Assembly (NCBI RefSeq): GCF_026191725.2
Contig: NZ_CP120863.1
Location: forward strand, 476,001 to 540,000
Length of the DNA stretch: 64,000 nt
Direction: 5' to 3'
Source of the DNA: Roseibium porphyridii
GTDB lineage: Bacteria; Pseudomonadota; Alphaproteobacteria; Rhizobiales; Stappiaceae
Position 1 is the first letter of the stretch; every line of letters starts with the position of its first letter. Under the pieces are notes generated by a model that saw only the letters and a program-made list of their open reading frames with translations, did no database searches and was not told the DNA's origin. Positions 25,826-36,066 of the stretch are shown here, piece after piece. Made by a program: the position numbers and the translations under genes.

Positions 25826-27196
25826 ATGCGTTTTCAGCTCTTTAAATCTTTCGGACAACATGTTCGCCGCCTAAAAAGTTCGCGTGAAGGATCGGTATTG
25901 CCGATCTTCGCTATCTGCGCGGTGTTCCTAATTGTCATCATCGGTGCATCGGTCGACATTTCACGCACAGTGAATGCGCGCGAGAAGTTATCCTATGCAC
26001 TTGACGCAGCTGCCTTGTCTGTCGCTGCTGATTTGTCCACATCTGTAATGTCGGATGATGAGATCAAGGCAGCACTTGAAGATTCATTTCGAGCCAACTT
26101 GGCCGATGCACATTTCCTGGACGAAGCGATCGACAATCTTGACTATACGGTCGATCCGGAAAATGGCCTTGTCACCGTCACGTCTAACGCCACTATCGAT
26201 AACTATTTTCTTGATATGGGCAATCTGATCGACGATGACCTTGGACCGGAATCCTTTGTATTCGGTACAAGTTCGCAGGTTACCTATTCCAAATTCGATG
26301 TTGAGTTAACGCTCGTTGTGGACGTGACGGGTTCAATGTCAGGGGAGATTGAAGACCTTAAAGATGCTGCCGAAGCCGTTGTAAACATCCTGATCCCAGA
26401 TGACTCCAAGGACGGCAAAGTCAAAATTTCGATTGTACCTTATAGCGTTGGCGTCAATCTCGGGGACTACGCTGAAACGGCAACAAAAAAATTCAGCAGT
26501 CGGTGTGCAACCGAACGCGCAGGTAAACAGCAATATACGGACGCTAGTTATTCCAAGACGGCAATTGGCGATGGGTCGGGCACATATCGCACACAGGATT
26601 GTTCGGACTCAGAAATCCTTCCCCTAACGGATGACAGGTCGAAATTGTTAAAGGCAATCGGCGATCTGGAGACGGATGGTTACACGGCTGGCCATACGGG
26701 CATTGGATGGGGTTGGTATACACTCTCTCCAAATTGGAGTGACTTGTGGCCTTCTGGGTCAGTAGGTGCAGCTTACACCGATGAAGATGTCCTCAAGTTT
26801 GCGCTTATTATGACAGACGGTGATTTCAACACTCACTATGAGAAAGTCAAAATGACTTACACTGAATGTGAGAAACTGAAGGATGATGGTGAATACACCG
26901 GCACCTGCAAAGCAAAGAAAAGCGGTAAAAAGCGAAATTATTGGCTTGAAAGATCAGAGTGGGGTTACGACGGTGAGTCGTCAGTACGCGCAAGATCTCT
27001 TTGTGATGCAATGAGAGACGAAGACATTGAAATGTTTGGCGTTTATTTTGGAACAAACGGAAATTCCAATGGTGCCAAGGTGATGAAGGCTTGTGCGGAT
27101 ACCGGCAACTACTACCAAGCTAGTTCTTCGAGTGATTTGATCCAGGCATTCGCAAACATTGCCAAGAAAATTCAGCAGATCTATATTTCAAGATAA
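25826..27196 (+). CDS. TadG-like pilus-associated protein with VWA domain
   Basis: A 456-residue protein. A basic N terminus and one membrane helix (about 24–43, PIFAICAVFLIVIIGASVDI) form the TadE/TadG-type prepilin-like anchor, followed by DISRTVNAREKLSYALDAAAL. A von Willebrand A domain begins at about 158 with the metal-binding DVTGSMS (D166, T168, S170). Later marks are LIMTDGDFN and a cysteine-containing insert at about 345–372. No other tad/cpa genes are near, so it is an orphan. The gene and its upstream region are visibly richer in A+T than its neighbours, and the upstream 145 bp is AT-rich. Confidence 0.85.
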   Translation: MRFQLFKSFGQHVRRLKSSREGSVLPIFAICAVFLIVIIGASVDISRTVNAREKLSYALDAAALSVAADLSTSVMSDDEIKAALEDSFRANLADAHFLDEAIDNLDYTVDPENGLVTVTSNATIDNYFLDMGNLIDDDLGPESFVFGTSSQVTYSKFDVELTLVVDVTGSMSGEIEDLKDAAEAVVNILIPDDSKDGKVKISIVPYSVGVNLGDYAETATKKFSSRCATERAGKQQYTDASYSKTAIGDGSGTYRTQDCSDSEILPLTDDRSKLLKAIGDLETDGYTAGHTGIGWGWYTLSPNWSDLWPSGSVGAAYTDEDVLKFALIMTDGDFNTHYEKVKMTYTECEKLKDDGEYTGTCKAKKSGKKRNYWLERSEWGYDGESSVRARSLCDAMRDEDIEMFGVYFGTNGNSNGAKVMKACADTGNYYQASSSSDLIQAFANIAKKIQQIYISR

Positions 27197-27212
27197 TCAG
27201 CTGCAGGAAACT

Positions 27213-27243
27213 AAAAAAGCCCGCCGAAATGGCGGGCTTTTTT
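27213..27243. terminator. Bidirectional terminator between tadG-like gene and acs
   Basis: AAAAAAGCCCGCC–GAAAT–GGCGGGCTTTTTTT is symmetric, so it gives a GC stem with a T-run in both directions. It serves the convergent tadG-like and acs genes. Confidence 0.93.
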
Positions 27244-27264
27244 GTTTGGTCTTGGTCTGTCTGA

Positions 27265-29202
27265 TCAGGCTCGGTTCTGGCGATTGTCGATCAGGTCGTC
27301 GACGACCGTCGGATCTGCCAAGGTCGACGTGTCGCCGAGATTATCAAAGCTGTCTTCCGCAATCTTGCGCAGGATACGGCGCATGATCTTGCCGGAGCGG
27401 GTCTTGGGCAGGCCGGGCGAGAACTGGATCAGGTCCGGCGACGCGATCGGGCCGATTTCGGCGCGCACATGCTTGACGAGTTCTTTTTTCAGTTCGTCGG
27501 TAGGTTCCTCGCCCTCCATCAAGGTGACATAGGCATAGATGCCCTGACCCTTGATATCGTGCGGGTAACCAACCACCGCCGCTTCGGACACCATCGGGTG
27601 GGCGACGAGTGCGCTTTCAACCTCGGCCGTGCCCATGCGATGGCCGGACACGTTGATAACGTCATCAACACGGCCCGTGATCCAGTAATAGCCGTCTTCG
27701 TCCCGCCGGCAGCCATCGCCCGTGAAGTATAGGCCTTTGTAGGTCGCGAAATAGGTCTGTACGAAGCGGTCATGATCGCCATAAACCGTTCGCATCTGGC
27801 CAGGCCAGCTGTCCTTGATCACGAGGTTACCTTCCGTTGCACCTTCGAGGAACTTACCTTCCGCATCGACAACAGCAGGCTGAACGCCGAAGAACGGACG
27901 TGTTGCCGAGCCTGGTTTGAGATCCGTCGCGCCCGGCAATGGTGTGATCAGGATGCCGCCTGTTTCCGTCTGCCACCAGGTGTCGACAATCGGACAGCGC
28001 TTTTCGCCGACGACATCATAATACCAGTTCCAGGCTTCCGGGTTGATTGGCTCTCCCACGGACCCCAGCAAACGCAAAGATTTGCGGGACGTGTTGGTGA
28101 CATGCTCGTCCCCGGCGCCCATCAATGCACGGATGGCAGTCGGTGCGGTGTAGAAAATGTTGACGTTGTGCTTGTCGCAGACTTCCCAGAACCGGCCTGG
28201 CCCAGGATAGGTTGGGACCCCTTCGAACATCAGCGTGGTAGCGCCATTCGCAAGCGGTCCATAGACGATATAGCTGTGTCCCGTGACCCAGCCCACATCT
28301 GCCGTACACCAGTAGATATCGCCTTCATGGTAGTCAAAGACGTATTCATGGGTCATGGACGCATAAACGAGGTAGCCGCCTGTTGTGTGCAGCACGCCTT
28401 TCGGCTGTCCCGTTGAACCGGAGGTGTAAAGAATGAACAGCGGATCTTCCGCGTTCATTTCCACCGGCTCACAGTGATCGGAAACCCGTGCGGCTTCTTC
28501 GTGGTACCAGACGTCGCGCCCGTCCTGCATCGTGATGTCACCGCCGGTGCGTCTGACTACGACAACGCTTTTGACGGGAGCCTTTTCGGCTGCCATGTCG
28601 ACATTGGCCTTGAGGGGAACCTTGCGGCCGCCGCGCAGGCCTTCGTCTGCCGTGATCACACAGTCTGACTTGCAGCCCTCAATCCGTTGGGCAAGACTGT
28701 CGGGCGAAAAACCACCGAAGACAATAGAATGTACGGCTCCGATGCGCGCGCAGGCCAGCATCGCGTAAGCTGCTTCCGGGATCATCGGAAGGTAGATGGT
28801 TACACGGTCACCCTTCTTGACACCCTGCCCGTGCAGGACGTTGGCGAACCGGTTCACTTCCTGGTGCAGCTCCTTGTAGGTGATGATCTTGGATTCGCTC
28901 GGATCATCGCCTTCCCAGATGATGGCAGGCTGGTCGCCACGTGTTGCCAGATGCCGGTCTATGCAGTTGGCTGAAACGTTCAAAGTGCCGTCTTCGAACC
29001 ATTTGATCGACACGTTGTGGTAGTCGTAAGACGTGTTCTTGACCTTGGTATACGGCTTGATCCAGTCGACCCGTTTGCCGTGTTCGCCCCAGAACCCGTC
29101 CGGATCGTCCACTGAGCGCTGATACATTTCCAGATATTTGGTATTGTCGACATGCGCCCGGGCGGCAACTTCCGCAGGAACGGGAAAAACTGAGTCAGAC
29201 AT
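27265..29202 (-). CDS. acs: Acetyl-CoA synthetase (AMP-forming)
   Basis: A 645-residue enzyme activating acetate to acetyl-CoA through acetyl-AMP. ATG 29202, with GGGAGG seven bases upstream, was chosen over a frame extending 38 codons further. The phosphate-binding loop is [14 protein letters not shown]. The C-terminal [14 protein letters not shown] carries the lysine that is reversibly acetylated in characterised Acs proteins. Length is normal for the family. Monocistronic, ending at a shared bidirectional terminator. Confidence 0.97.
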   Translation of the reverse strand: MSDSVFPVPAEVAARAHVDNTKYLEMYQRSVDDPDGFWGEHGKRVDWIKPYTKVKNTSYDYHNVSIKWFEDGTLNVSANCIDRHLATRGDQPAIIWEGDDPSESKIITYKELHQEVNRFANVLHGQGVKKGDRVTIYLPMIPEAAYAMLACARIGAVHSIVFGGFSPDSLAQRIEGCKSDCVITADEGLRGGRKVPLKANVDMAAEKAPVKSVVVVRRTGGDITMQDGRDVWYHEEAARVSDHCEPVEMNAEDPLFILYTSGSTGQPKGVLHTTGGYLVYASMTHEYVFDYHEGDIYWCTADVGWVTGHSYIVYGPLANGATTLMFEGVPTYPGPGRFWEVCDKHNVNIFYTAPTAIRALMGAGDEHVTNTSRKSLRLLGSVGEPINPEAWNWYYDVVGEKRCPIVDTWWQTETGGILITPLPGATDLKPGSATRPFFGVQPAVVDAEGKFLEGATEGNLVIKDSWPGQMRTVYGDHDRFVQTYFATYKGLYFTGDGCRRDEDGYYWITGRVDDVINVSGHRMGTAEVESALVAHPMVSEAAVVGYPHDIKGQGIYAYVTLMEGEEPTDELKKELVKHVRAEIGPIASPDLIQFSPGLPKTRSGKIMRRILRKIAEDSFDNLGDTSTLADPTVVDDLIDNRQNRA

Positions 29203-29384
29203 ATGAGAACCTCCCACAAACAACTGTCGGGCCGGCAGCCGGGTATCCTCATGCCCAGCCGATGACCTATTTTCCGGGGCCATTATGCGTACGGCCCACG
29301 CCAAGTCCAGAACCAAGGTTTAGTGCTTTAGTCTCCGATTCCTTGGTCTAATGCGTTCAAAACATGCGAGGAATTACGTATTCG

Positions 29385-29783
29385 TCAGCTCAGCAGACCA
29401 AGTACGATGCCCTGAACAAGGAAGACGCCGAGCCAGTGGCCGCCGTCTATCAGAGTGAGGCTCCAGGGTTTCCCCTGAAAGCGATGATTGATGATCTGCG
29501 TGGTCATCACGATGCCGACCCAGACCATGAGCGCAGATATGATGCCCGCTCGAACATCGGTTGAGCCGGTGTGATAGACAATGCCGGCAAAAACGAAGGC
29601 CATCACGAGCTGACAGACAAAGGTCAGTCCAAGGGTAACGGGATCTGGTTTGGTCTGTGCCTCGGTCAAGCTGGCCGCTTTCATCCATGCCTTGCCGAGC
29701 AAGCCATACCAGACAGAGCCGAAGATGAAGGATGCAACTGCCGCTGCCGCAACCGCAACCAGGTTTATGCCGTCGAACATCAT
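29385..29783 (-). CDS. DUF1761 membrane protein
   Basis: A 132-residue protein with four hydrophobic segments. INLVAVAAAAVASFIFGSVWYGLLGKAWMKA (over about 6–36), then LTFVCQLVMAFVFAGIVYH and GIISALMVWVGIVMTTQIIN, follow the DUF1761 pattern, including the N-terminal G-x-x-W-Y and the C-terminal IDGGHWLGVFLVQG. Function is unknown. It lies downstream of the GNAT-like gene on the same strand and is separated from acs by about 180 bp. Confidence 0.85.
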   Translation of the reverse strand: MMFDGINLVAVAAAAVASFIFGSVWYGLLGKAWMKAASLTEAQTKPDPVTLGLTFVCQLVMAFVFAGIVYHTGSTDVRAGIISALMVWVGIVMTTQIINHRFQGKPWSLTLIDGGHWLGVFLVQGIVLGLLS

Positions 29784-29861
29784 TGGCGACCCTCCCTATT
29801 TTTCACGACAGCGTGGTCGGTATTGAGGCAAAGATCAAGCGGCAGTTTTCGCTTGAGGGGG

Positions 29862-30566
29862 TCAGATTTTTGTCCAAACGCGCAAGTGGCCGCAGTCTTC
29901 AAATCCGAGCTGACGATAGACCGGCAGGATGGTCTCATCATTCTCGTAGGTGCATACGGATTTATGCGGGAAAGGCGCCAGAAGATCGTGGAGTGCGCTG
30001 TAGAGCCAGCTTCGGCGACAGAAAATGTTGGATAATCCGATGACGTCACGCCCCTCCAGTTTCGGCCCGGAGTTGAAAACCGCACCGGCGCGGAAATCTC
30101 CGTCTTTCTGGATGGCCGCAAATTCGACCGTTGGAACGTCCATAAGCCTGGCCGGTAACACGTTGTGAAGTGCTTCGTTGCCGTTCCAATTCTGGAGCCA
30201 TTTTTTGAATGCCTGCAGATGATTGATTTTTAACCAGTCTGAAGACACTGGCGGTTTCCGATTGGTCTGATCGGACCGAAACAGCCAGGTGGCTGAGAAA
30301 AGCTTTTGAAATCCAAGTGCGGAAAGATCAAGCGCATCGAAACTGTCCTTGACCGAGGCCCCGGACGGGAGGGACCTTAAAACGCTATAGAGCTCCGCAC
30401 CCGGTTTCTTTGTAAGTGTCACGACATTCGGATACAGCGGGAGAACTTTATCTTCTGCAGACCAAAAACCCGTTTGAAAACGGGAGTTGGCGCCAGCGGC
30501 CTTCAGAACCGAGTCGCACCAGAGCGCATTGTTGTGTGCGCAGGTGCTTTGTCTGACGGAATCCAT
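29862..30566 (-). CDS. Hypothetical protein, C terminus resembles GNAT acetyltransferases
   Basis: A 234-residue soluble protein. The C-terminal region, CTYENDETILPVYRQLGF and then EDCGHLRVWTK, looks like the last strands and helix of a GNAT acetyltransferase (YE...ilplYrklGFe). The N-terminal half is not recognisable. It starts 31 nt after ureG on the same strand, so it may be the last gene of the urease transcript. Substrate and role are unknown; the GNAT call is moderate. Confidence 0.6.
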   Translation of the reverse strand: MDSVRQSTCAHNNALWCDSVLKAAGANSRFQTGFWSAEDKVLPLYPNVVTLTKKPGAELYSVLRSLPSGASVKDSFDALDLSALGFQKLFSATWLFRSDQTNRKPPVSSDWLKINHLQAFKKWLQNWNGNEALHNVLPARLMDVPTVEFAAIQKDGDFRAGAVFNSGPKLEGRDVIGLSNIFCRRSWLYSALHDLLAPFPHKSVCTYENDETILPVYRQLGFEDCGHLRVWTKI

Positions 30567-30597
30567 GAAAACGTTGCCTTGGATTGAGGGCTGACCC

Positions 30598-31215
30598 TTA
30601 TGCGTTCAGGCCTCCCTTATCGATGAGAAAACTTACCACTGCGTCAACTCCGTCGCCTGCCTTCATGTTTGCGAATACAAACGGGCGCTGTTTACGCATT
30701 CTGGTCGCATCCCGATCCATAACGCCAAGATCAGCGCCGACATGAGGTGCAAGGTCGGTCTTGTTGATAATCAACAAGTCCGAGCGGGTTATTCCGGGTC
30801 CGCCCTTGCGAGGGATTTCCTCACCTGCCGCCACGTCGATGAGATACAGCGTCAGATCTGCAAGCTCCGGCGAAAACGTGGCTGCGAGATTGTCACCGCC
30901 CGATTCGATCAGGATCAGGTCAAGATCCGGGATCGATCGGGTAAGGTCGTGGACGGCAGCCAGATTGATCGAGGCATCTTCCCGGATTGCAGTGTGCGGG
31001 CACCCGCCGGTTTCAACCCCGCGAATGCGGTCGCTGGTCAAGGCCTGACTGCGCATCAGTGCCTCGGCATCTTCACTTGTGTAAATGTCATTGGTGATGA
31101 CAGCGACTGAAAAGTCATCGCGCATGGCTTTGCAAAGGCGGTCGGTCAGGGTGGTCTTGCCAGCACCGACCGGGCCGCCGATGCCAACGCGCAAAGGACC
31201 ATTTTGGGATGTCAT
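30598..31215 (-). CDS. ureG: Urease accessory GTPase UreG
   Basis: A 205-residue SIMIBI-class GTPase that delivers nickel to apo-urease with UreD/H and UreF. P-loop GPVGAGKT is at 14–21. The nickel-binding CPH motif lies in [17 protein letters not shown], and the base-specificity motif [10 protein letters not shown] is present. ATG overlaps the ureF stop as ATGA. Full length. Confidence 0.97.
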   Translation of the reverse strand: MTSQNGPLRVGIGGPVGAGKTTLTDRLCKAMRDDFSVAVITNDIYTSEDAEALMRSQALTSDRIRGVETGGCPHTAIREDASINLAAVHDLTRSIPDLDLILIESGGDNLAATFSPELADLTLYLIDVAAGEEIPRKGGPGITRSDLLIINKTDLAPHVGADLGVMDRDATRMRKQRPFVFANMKAGDGVDAVVSFLIDKGGLNA

Positions 31216-31925
31216 GAACGAAACAACCTCGAATATTGAGTTTCATGTGCCATGGAGGCGATATCTGCCAGAAACGTGGAGGATCCGATGTCTTCCAGGC
31301 TTGCTTGCTTAGCCACTGCCGCGACCTCGAATATGATCGGCTCGAGCGATGCCAGGACGGTTTGTCCGTTGCTTTGACCGAGTGGTACCGCGCGTATGGC
31401 AGCTGAGACAATATTGCCCGCAAAAGCATGAAGATACGCAACCAGAGCGGCGTCCTCGGGAATTTCATGAGCGGCTGCGACGAGACCCAGCGCAACCGGA
31501 TAAGGCCAGCCTTGACCTGTGTCTTCGGCCCGGCGTCTGAAAAGATCGGCGGCCGGCGAGCTGCTGTCAGGGCGCCAACTTTGTCTGACAGCCGCCAAGA
31601 ACGCCGTCCCTTGCGCGCTGGTTTCCAGATGGCGTTCCTTGGAGGGCTGCAACGCAAGAGCAAGCTCTTGCAGTTCGGCCACGGAGCCCTCATCGCCTCT
31701 AGTGGTCGCGTCATAGCTTGCTTTCAACAAGATCGCATCGCTGCGCCCGGCCCCATGCCGCAAGATATCCTCGAGCCAACGGGAAAGGTCCTCGGCAGTT
31801 TTGACCGTCCCGTCTTCAATCGCCTGTTCAAGGCCGTGGCTATAGGTGAATGCGCCGACCGGAAAGCTCGGAGACAGAAAGGCCAACAAGCGGTAGAGCG
31901 CCGGAAGCGTGACGGCTTCAGTCAT
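31212..31925 (-). CDS. ureF: Urease accessory protein UreF
   Basis: A 237-residue all-helical protein that bridges UreD and UreG and gates GTP hydrolysis during nickel insertion. It opens [21 protein letters not shown] with the conserved [16 protein letters not shown] 31925 overlaps the 3' end of ureE by eight bases; a longer frame would run through the ureE histidine tail and is rejected. The stop overlaps the ureG start. Confidence 0.94.
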   Translation of the reverse strand: MTEAVTLPALYRLLAFLSPSFPVGAFTYSHGLEQAIEDGTVKTAEDLSRWLEDILRHGAGRSDAILLKASYDATTRGDEGSVAELQELALALQPSKERHLETSAQGTAFLAAVRQSWRPDSSSPAADLFRRRAEDTGQGWPYPVALGLVAAAHEIPEDAALVAYLHAFAGNIVSAAIRAVPLGQSNGQTVLASLEPIIFEVAAVAKQASLEDIGSSTFLADIASMAHETQYSRLFRS

Positions 31926-32421
31926 GAGCGTGTTCGTGGGCATGATGGTGGTGGCCGTGACCGGGCCCGTGATCATGGCTATGGGTCCGCCCATGGCCGT
32001 AGGCTCCGCCTTCCGGATCAAAGGGTGCTGTTACGGGGGTCAGCTTGCCACCAAGTTTTAGGACCATGTTTTCGATCACATGATCCCGCCGAATCCTGAG
32101 GCGATCGTCCAGGAGTTGGGTCGGAAGGTGACGGTTGCCGAGGTGCCACGCAATCTTGACAAGATGTGCGGCGTTCGCCGCCTCGATTTCCACCAGGTCT
32201 TCGGGTTCTGCCAAGACCTCTACGAAGCGGCCATCTTCGAGTTCCAGTCCGTCTCCGTGACGAAGGTGTATGGCTGTCGGTTCGTCCAGAAGAACAGTCA
32301 AACCCTGGTCGCACGTCAGAACGGCTCGGCGGCGATGTCGATCTTCTCTGTCGAGCGTTACCTGATCTGTGGCCTTACCCTGCCAGTTACCATGCGAATG
32401 AATTTGGGCGATCCGGATCAT
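31918..32421 (-). CDS. ureE: Urease accessory nickel chaperone UreE
   Basis: A 167-residue nickel metallochaperone. The N-terminal domain (about 1–70) is peptide-binding. The C-terminal metal domain contains KIAWHLGNRHLPTQ and ends in a histidine-rich tail ([21 protein letters not shown] over several segments) for Ni storage. ATG 32421 overlaps the GST gene stop as ATGA; the upstream in-frame extension is inside the GST gene and is not used. Confidence 0.95.
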   Translation of the reverse strand: MIRIAQIHSHGNWQGKATDQVTLDREDRHRRRAVLTCDQGLTVLLDEPTAIHLRHGDGLELEDGRFVEVLAEPEDLVEIEAANAAHLVKIAWHLGNRHLPTQLLDDRLRIRRDHVIENMVLKLGGKLTPVTAPFDPEGGAYGHGRTHSHDHGPGHGHHHHAHEHAHD

Positions 32422-33023
32422 TGTGCGGCGTCTACCTTTGCCTTCATAGCTTTGAAACCCGGCCGTGACCGCAAGAGCTTGAAATAGTCGAAGACCGGTC
32501 CCTCCATTGGCAGGTCGAAATTGGCCGATATGGCCCAGCCTGAACAATGTCCGATGATGATGTCGGCGATTGTGAAAGTCTCGCCCATCGCATATGGCCC
32601 ATCAGCCAGCATAATCTCAAAGGTTTCCAAACCTTGCCTGAATTCGAATTTGCAGACGGGCTTGATCTGCGGAACGCGAATGTCTTCAGGCAAGATGAAG
32701 GAGTTTTTCGCCGCCGTCCAAAGCGCGCCTTCCAAAACATCGACGGCGAACTGCGTGAAACCATCCTGCCTGGCGCGTTGCAGCGTGCCGGCTGGAAAGG
32801 TGAACCGGCCATGCTTGTCGGCCAGATAGGTGCAGATCGCAATTGAATCCGTGATGACAGCCTCGCCATCGATCAAGACCGGCACCTTGCCGCTGACATT
32901 GACTTCTCGTACCGGCTCAGATTGCGGCAGTGCCGGATCAATCTCGTATGGTTCACCCAGTTCTTCCAGCAGCCACATGACGCGCATAGCGCGTGTGCGA
33001 GGAAACCCGATGATTTTGTACAT
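32418..33023 (-). CDS. Glutathione S-transferase family protein
   Basis: A 201-residue GST. The N-terminal thioredoxin-like half contains VLIDGEAVITDSIAICTYLADK with the glutathione-binding cis-Pro and Ser region, and a helical C-terminal half follows. Its stop overlaps ureE, so it is transcribed and translated with the urease maturation genes. GST genes are not canonical urease genes; the substrate is unknown. Start ATG 33023. Confidence 0.87.
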   Translation of the reverse strand: MYKIIGFPRTRAMRVMWLLEELGEPYEIDPALPQSEPVREVNVSGKVPVLIDGEAVITDSIAICTYLADKHGRFTFPAGTLQRARQDGFTQFAVDVLEGALWTAAKNSFILPEDIRVPQIKPVCKFEFRQGLETFEIMLADGPYAMGETFTIADIIIGHCSGWAISANFDLPMEGPVFDYFKLLRSRPGFKAMKAKVDAAQ

Positions 33024-33100
33024 TCTCGTTTCAACTCCCGAGTTCAGCGCTGCTCGACAATCCGCTTCGAGAGGGCTGCCGATAAGGCAATTGGGCCTGC

Positions 33101-33871
33101 TCAGAGGTCCAGGGCTCTGCCTGATATTGAACTATCATGTGTAAAACGCTCATAGCACATGCCATCGGGCACAATTGACAAGCCTGCGGACGGGACGGCC
33201 ATTTCAAACACTCTTTCTGCGTCTTCTGCATAGAAATCGAAGTGGAAATTTCCGTATTTGCAAAGCGTTGCAACTGTTGAAGACCCCTTGGCGGAGACAA
33301 AAGTATAGGGTGCGGACGCGTTGCATCGTGCAATCCAGAAGAGATCACCAATGATTGCCTCAAGTCCTTGTCTGTCGACAACCAGGCCATCCGGTGCTGT
33401 TGCTGTGAGCCCGAACTCGGCCAACTTCTTTTGCGCAGCTCGAACAGGCGGATGATCATTGTCCTGAGACAGTATGGATCTCCGACAATCGGAAATGATC
33501 GCAAATTCCGACCAATCCAACTCTCTCGCCAGCAAAGAGCAGGACTTTCCAATCTGCTTTGTGAAATCCACAAACGATGCTGCGCTTTTGTCCACAATCA
33601 ACGTGGTCAACGGGGACGACAGGGGAATGTCGTCCCTGAAAGAGTCCTTCAGATTGGCAAGTTCCTCCTCGGCCTCGAGATTGAGTTCGCATGCCTTGCT
33701 TTCGCTCAGCACTGTTGGCTCCTCATCATCAATCTCCAGAAACACTTCTTCACCTGCCTCAAATGTCAATTCTTCCAGGCGGTAGGTCTCGTGCTGCCAG
33801 TTCTTCAAAGCAATCGCAAGGGTTGGATAGTCTTCAAAAATCCGGGGTCGTGACGTTGGCAGGAGTTTCAT
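33101..33871 (-). CDS. Unknown protein inside urease cluster
   Basis: A 256-residue, acidic, soluble protein without recognised domains. The first 110 residues are strongly acidic (EELTFEAGEEVFLEIDDEEP; LNLEAEEELANLKDSF). The central part has DLFWIARCNASAPYTFVSAKG, and the C-terminal part has a compact β-rich look (CKYGNFHFDFYAEDAERVFEM). ATG 33871 starts 20 nt after ureC; a longer frame would overlap ureC. It lies between ureC and the GST/ureE genes on the same strand. No signal peptide is seen. I cannot name a function. Confidence 0.7.
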   Translation of the reverse strand: MKLLPTSRPRIFEDYPTLAIALKNWQHETYRLEELTFEAGEEVFLEIDDEEPTVLSESKACELNLEAEEELANLKDSFRDDIPLSSPLTTLIVDKSAASFVDFTKQIGKSCSLLARELDWSEFAIISDCRRSILSQDNDHPPVRAAQKKLAEFGLTATAPDGLVVDRQGLEAIIGDLFWIARCNASAPYTFVSAKGSSTVATLCKYGNFHFDFYAEDAERVFEMAVPSAGLSIVPDGMCYERFTHDSSISGRALDL

Positions 33872-33890
33872 GACGCTTGCCGATTTGAGA

Positions 33891-35603
33891 CTAGAACAGG
33901 AAGTACCGCTGAGCCATCGGCAGGACCTCCGCCGGCTCACAGGTGAGCAGCTCACCGTCTGCGCGCACCTCGTAGGTTTCCGGATGCACTTCAACTTCCG
34001 GCGTTGCATCGTTGAGCACCATGGATTTCTTTGAAATGCCGCCTCTGGTGTTCTTTACCGGTAAGACCAAGCTTGAGAGATCAGCCTTGTCCTTGACGCC
34101 GTTTTCATAGGCCGCCTGAGAGACGAAAGTCACCCGGCTTTCGGTCATGGCTTTGCCAAAGGCGCCGAACATCGGTCTGTAGTGAACCGGTTGAGGTGTT
34201 GGAATCGATGCGTTCGGATCACCCATGGGTGCTGCGGCGATGGTGCCGAGTTTCAATACCATGTCAGGCTTCACCCCGAAGAACTTCGGATCCCACAGAA
34301 CGAGATCGGCGAGTTTTCCGACTTCGACAGAGCCGACATGTTCGTCAAGACCGTGCGCAACTGCCGGGTTGATTGTGATCTTGGCCATGTAACGCTTGAC
34401 GCGGAAGTTGTCGTTTTCCCCGATCTCATTTGAAAGACGTCCGCGTTGCACCTTCATCTTGTGAGCTGTCTGCAGGGTGCGGATAATCACCTCGCCGACC
34501 CGGCCCATGGCCTGGCTGTCGGATGCGATGATCGAAAACGCACCCATGTCGTGAAGGATGTCTTCCGCGGCGATCGTTTCCTTGCGGATTCTGCTTTCTG
34601 CAAAGGCAACGTCTTCCGGAATGGAGTTGTCTAGATGGTGACAGACCATCAGCATGTCGAGATGCTCTTCCAGCGTATTGACCGTGTAAGGCCGCGTGGG
34701 GTTGGTGGACGAGGGCAGAACATTTGTTTCGCCGCAGACTTTGATGATGTCGGGCGCGTGGCCGCCTCCGGCCCCTTCAGTATGAAAAGCGTGAATGGTC
34801 CTGTTCTTGAAGGCGGCGGTTGTGTTTTCGACAAAGCCGCTTTCGTTCAAAGTGTCGGTGTGGATCATCACCTGGACATCGTATTCGTCAGCAACCGAAA
34901 GACAGGTATCGATGGCCGCCGGAGTTGTTCCCCAATCCTCATGTAATTTCAGCGCAGAAGCACCTGCCAGGATCTGTTCCTCCAGCGCTGCAGGCAAGGA
35001 GGCATTGCCTTTGCCTGCAAATGCCAGGTTCATTGGAAAGCTGTCTGCCGATTGCAGCATGCGGGTGATGTGCCAAGGGCCGGGTGTGCATGTTGTGGCA
35101 TTGGTTCCCGTCGCCGGCCCGGTTCCGCCACCAAGCATGGTTGTGACGCCGGACATCAGCGCCTCGTCAATCTGCTGCGGACAAATGAAGTGAATATGGA
35201 CGTCGAGCGCACCCGCTGTCAGGATCTTGCCCTCACCGGCAATGGCCTCCGTACCGGGACCAACGACAATGTCGACATCAGGCTGTACATCCGGATTGCC
35301 TGCCTTGCCAATGCCGACAATCCGTCCGTCTCTCAGGCCGACATCTGCTTTCACGATGCCCCAGTGATCAACAATCAGGGCGTTTGTGATTACCGTGTCG
35401 ACGGCCCCGGCACTGCGGGGCGCCTGCGATTGTCCCATGCCATCGCGAATGACTTTGCCACCACCGAATTTCACCTCTTCACCATAGGTGGTGAAGTCTT
35501 TTTCAACCTCGATTACCAGATCCGTATCGGCAAGGCGAAGCCTGTCACCGGTGGTTGGTCCGAACATGTCCGCATAGGCGGCGCGGGGCATTTTGTAAGC
35601 CAT
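33891..35603 (-). CDS. ureC: Urease alpha (catalytic) subunit UreC
   Basis: A 570-residue nickel amidohydrolase that hydrolyses urea. All active-site residues are visible: H136 and H138 (DVHIHF), the lysine to be carbamylated K219 (LKLHEDWG), H221, H248 ([10 protein letters not shown]), H274 ([10 protein letters not shown]), and the flap C321-H322 (MVCHHLDN). The C terminus AQRYFLF is conserved. It is separated from ureB by two LprI-like genes. Full family length and clearly functional in sequence. Confidence 0.98.
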   Translation of the reverse strand: MAYKMPRAAYADMFGPTTGDRLRLADTDLVIEVEKDFTTYGEEVKFGGGKVIRDGMGQSQAPRSAGAVDTVITNALIVDHWGIVKADVGLRDGRIVGIGKAGNPDVQPDVDIVVGPGTEAIAGEGKILTAGALDVHIHFICPQQIDEALMSGVTTMLGGGTGPATGTNATTCTPGPWHITRMLQSADSFPMNLAFAGKGNASLPAALEEQILAGASALKLHEDWGTTPAAIDTCLSVADEYDVQVMIHTDTLNESGFVENTTAAFKNRTIHAFHTEGAGGGHAPDIIKVCGETNVLPSSTNPTRPYTVNTLEEHLDMLMVCHHLDNSIPEDVAFAESRIRKETIAAEDILHDMGAFSIIASDSQAMGRVGEVIIRTLQTAHKMKVQRGRLSNEIGENDNFRVKRYMAKITINPAVAHGLDEHVGSVEVGKLADLVLWDPKFFGVKPDMVLKLGTIAAAPMGDPNASIPTPQPVHYRPMFGAFGKAMTESRVTFVSQAAYENGVKDKADLSSLVLPVKNTRGGISKKSMVLNDATPEVEVHPETYEVRADGELLTCEPAEVLPMAQRYFLF

Positions 35604-35637
35604 TGTGTCTCCAATCGGCGATCAGAAATCGTGTCGT

Positions 35638-36066
35638 TTAATTGCCGTAGTCATCTAGTGTTGCAGTCAGATCTTCCGTTCGCGTCATCGTCAGAACGAT
35701 CTTGCAATTTCGGTAAAGTTCCTGCCCGCGCGTCCCGCCCATAAACGGAAAGGCGTAAGCCTTGCAGTCCTTGTCGGCATAGTCCGACCATGCTGCCTGC
35801 GCTTCCTCCAGTGCTGCGGGGCTGCCTTTCAGGTGCTCGGGCAGTGCGTCATCCATTTCGACCACTTTTGCGTGGAGTTTGACGTATGCAGCCGCCATTT
35901 TTGCCTCTGCGTCTTTCAAAGCCTTTTCTGCGCAATAGGTTCGCTCGTCGTTGTTCAATGGATATCCGCAATCGATGTTCTCTTGCGCCAGCACTGCAGG
36001 AGCATTGGTTGAGGCCAAGCAGATGATGCCCAGCATCAGGAACAAGAAGCACGAAACACGGGTCAA
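35638..36066 (-). CDS. LprI-like (DUF1311) secreted protein, copy 2
   Basis: A 142-residue protein with an N-terminal signal peptide (FLFLMLGIICLASTNAPAVLA, cleavage near AQE). The mature part follows the DUF1311 pattern: DCGYPLNNDERTYCAEKALKDAE, then LEEAQAAWSDYADKDCKAYAF and a later NCK. The conserved cysteines suggest disulfides in the periplasm. ATG overlaps the stop of the upstream paralogue. Relatives include the lysozyme inhibitor LprI, but DUF1311 proteins also commonly sit in rhizobial urease operons with no known role. Confidence 0.85.
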   Translation of the reverse strand: MTRVSCFLFLMLGIICLASTNAPAVLAQENIDCGYPLNNDERTYCAEKALKDAEAKMAAAYVKLHAKVVEMDDALPEHLKGSPAALEEAQAAWSDYADKDCKAYAFPFMGGTRGQELYRNCKIVLTMTRTEDLTATLDDYGN

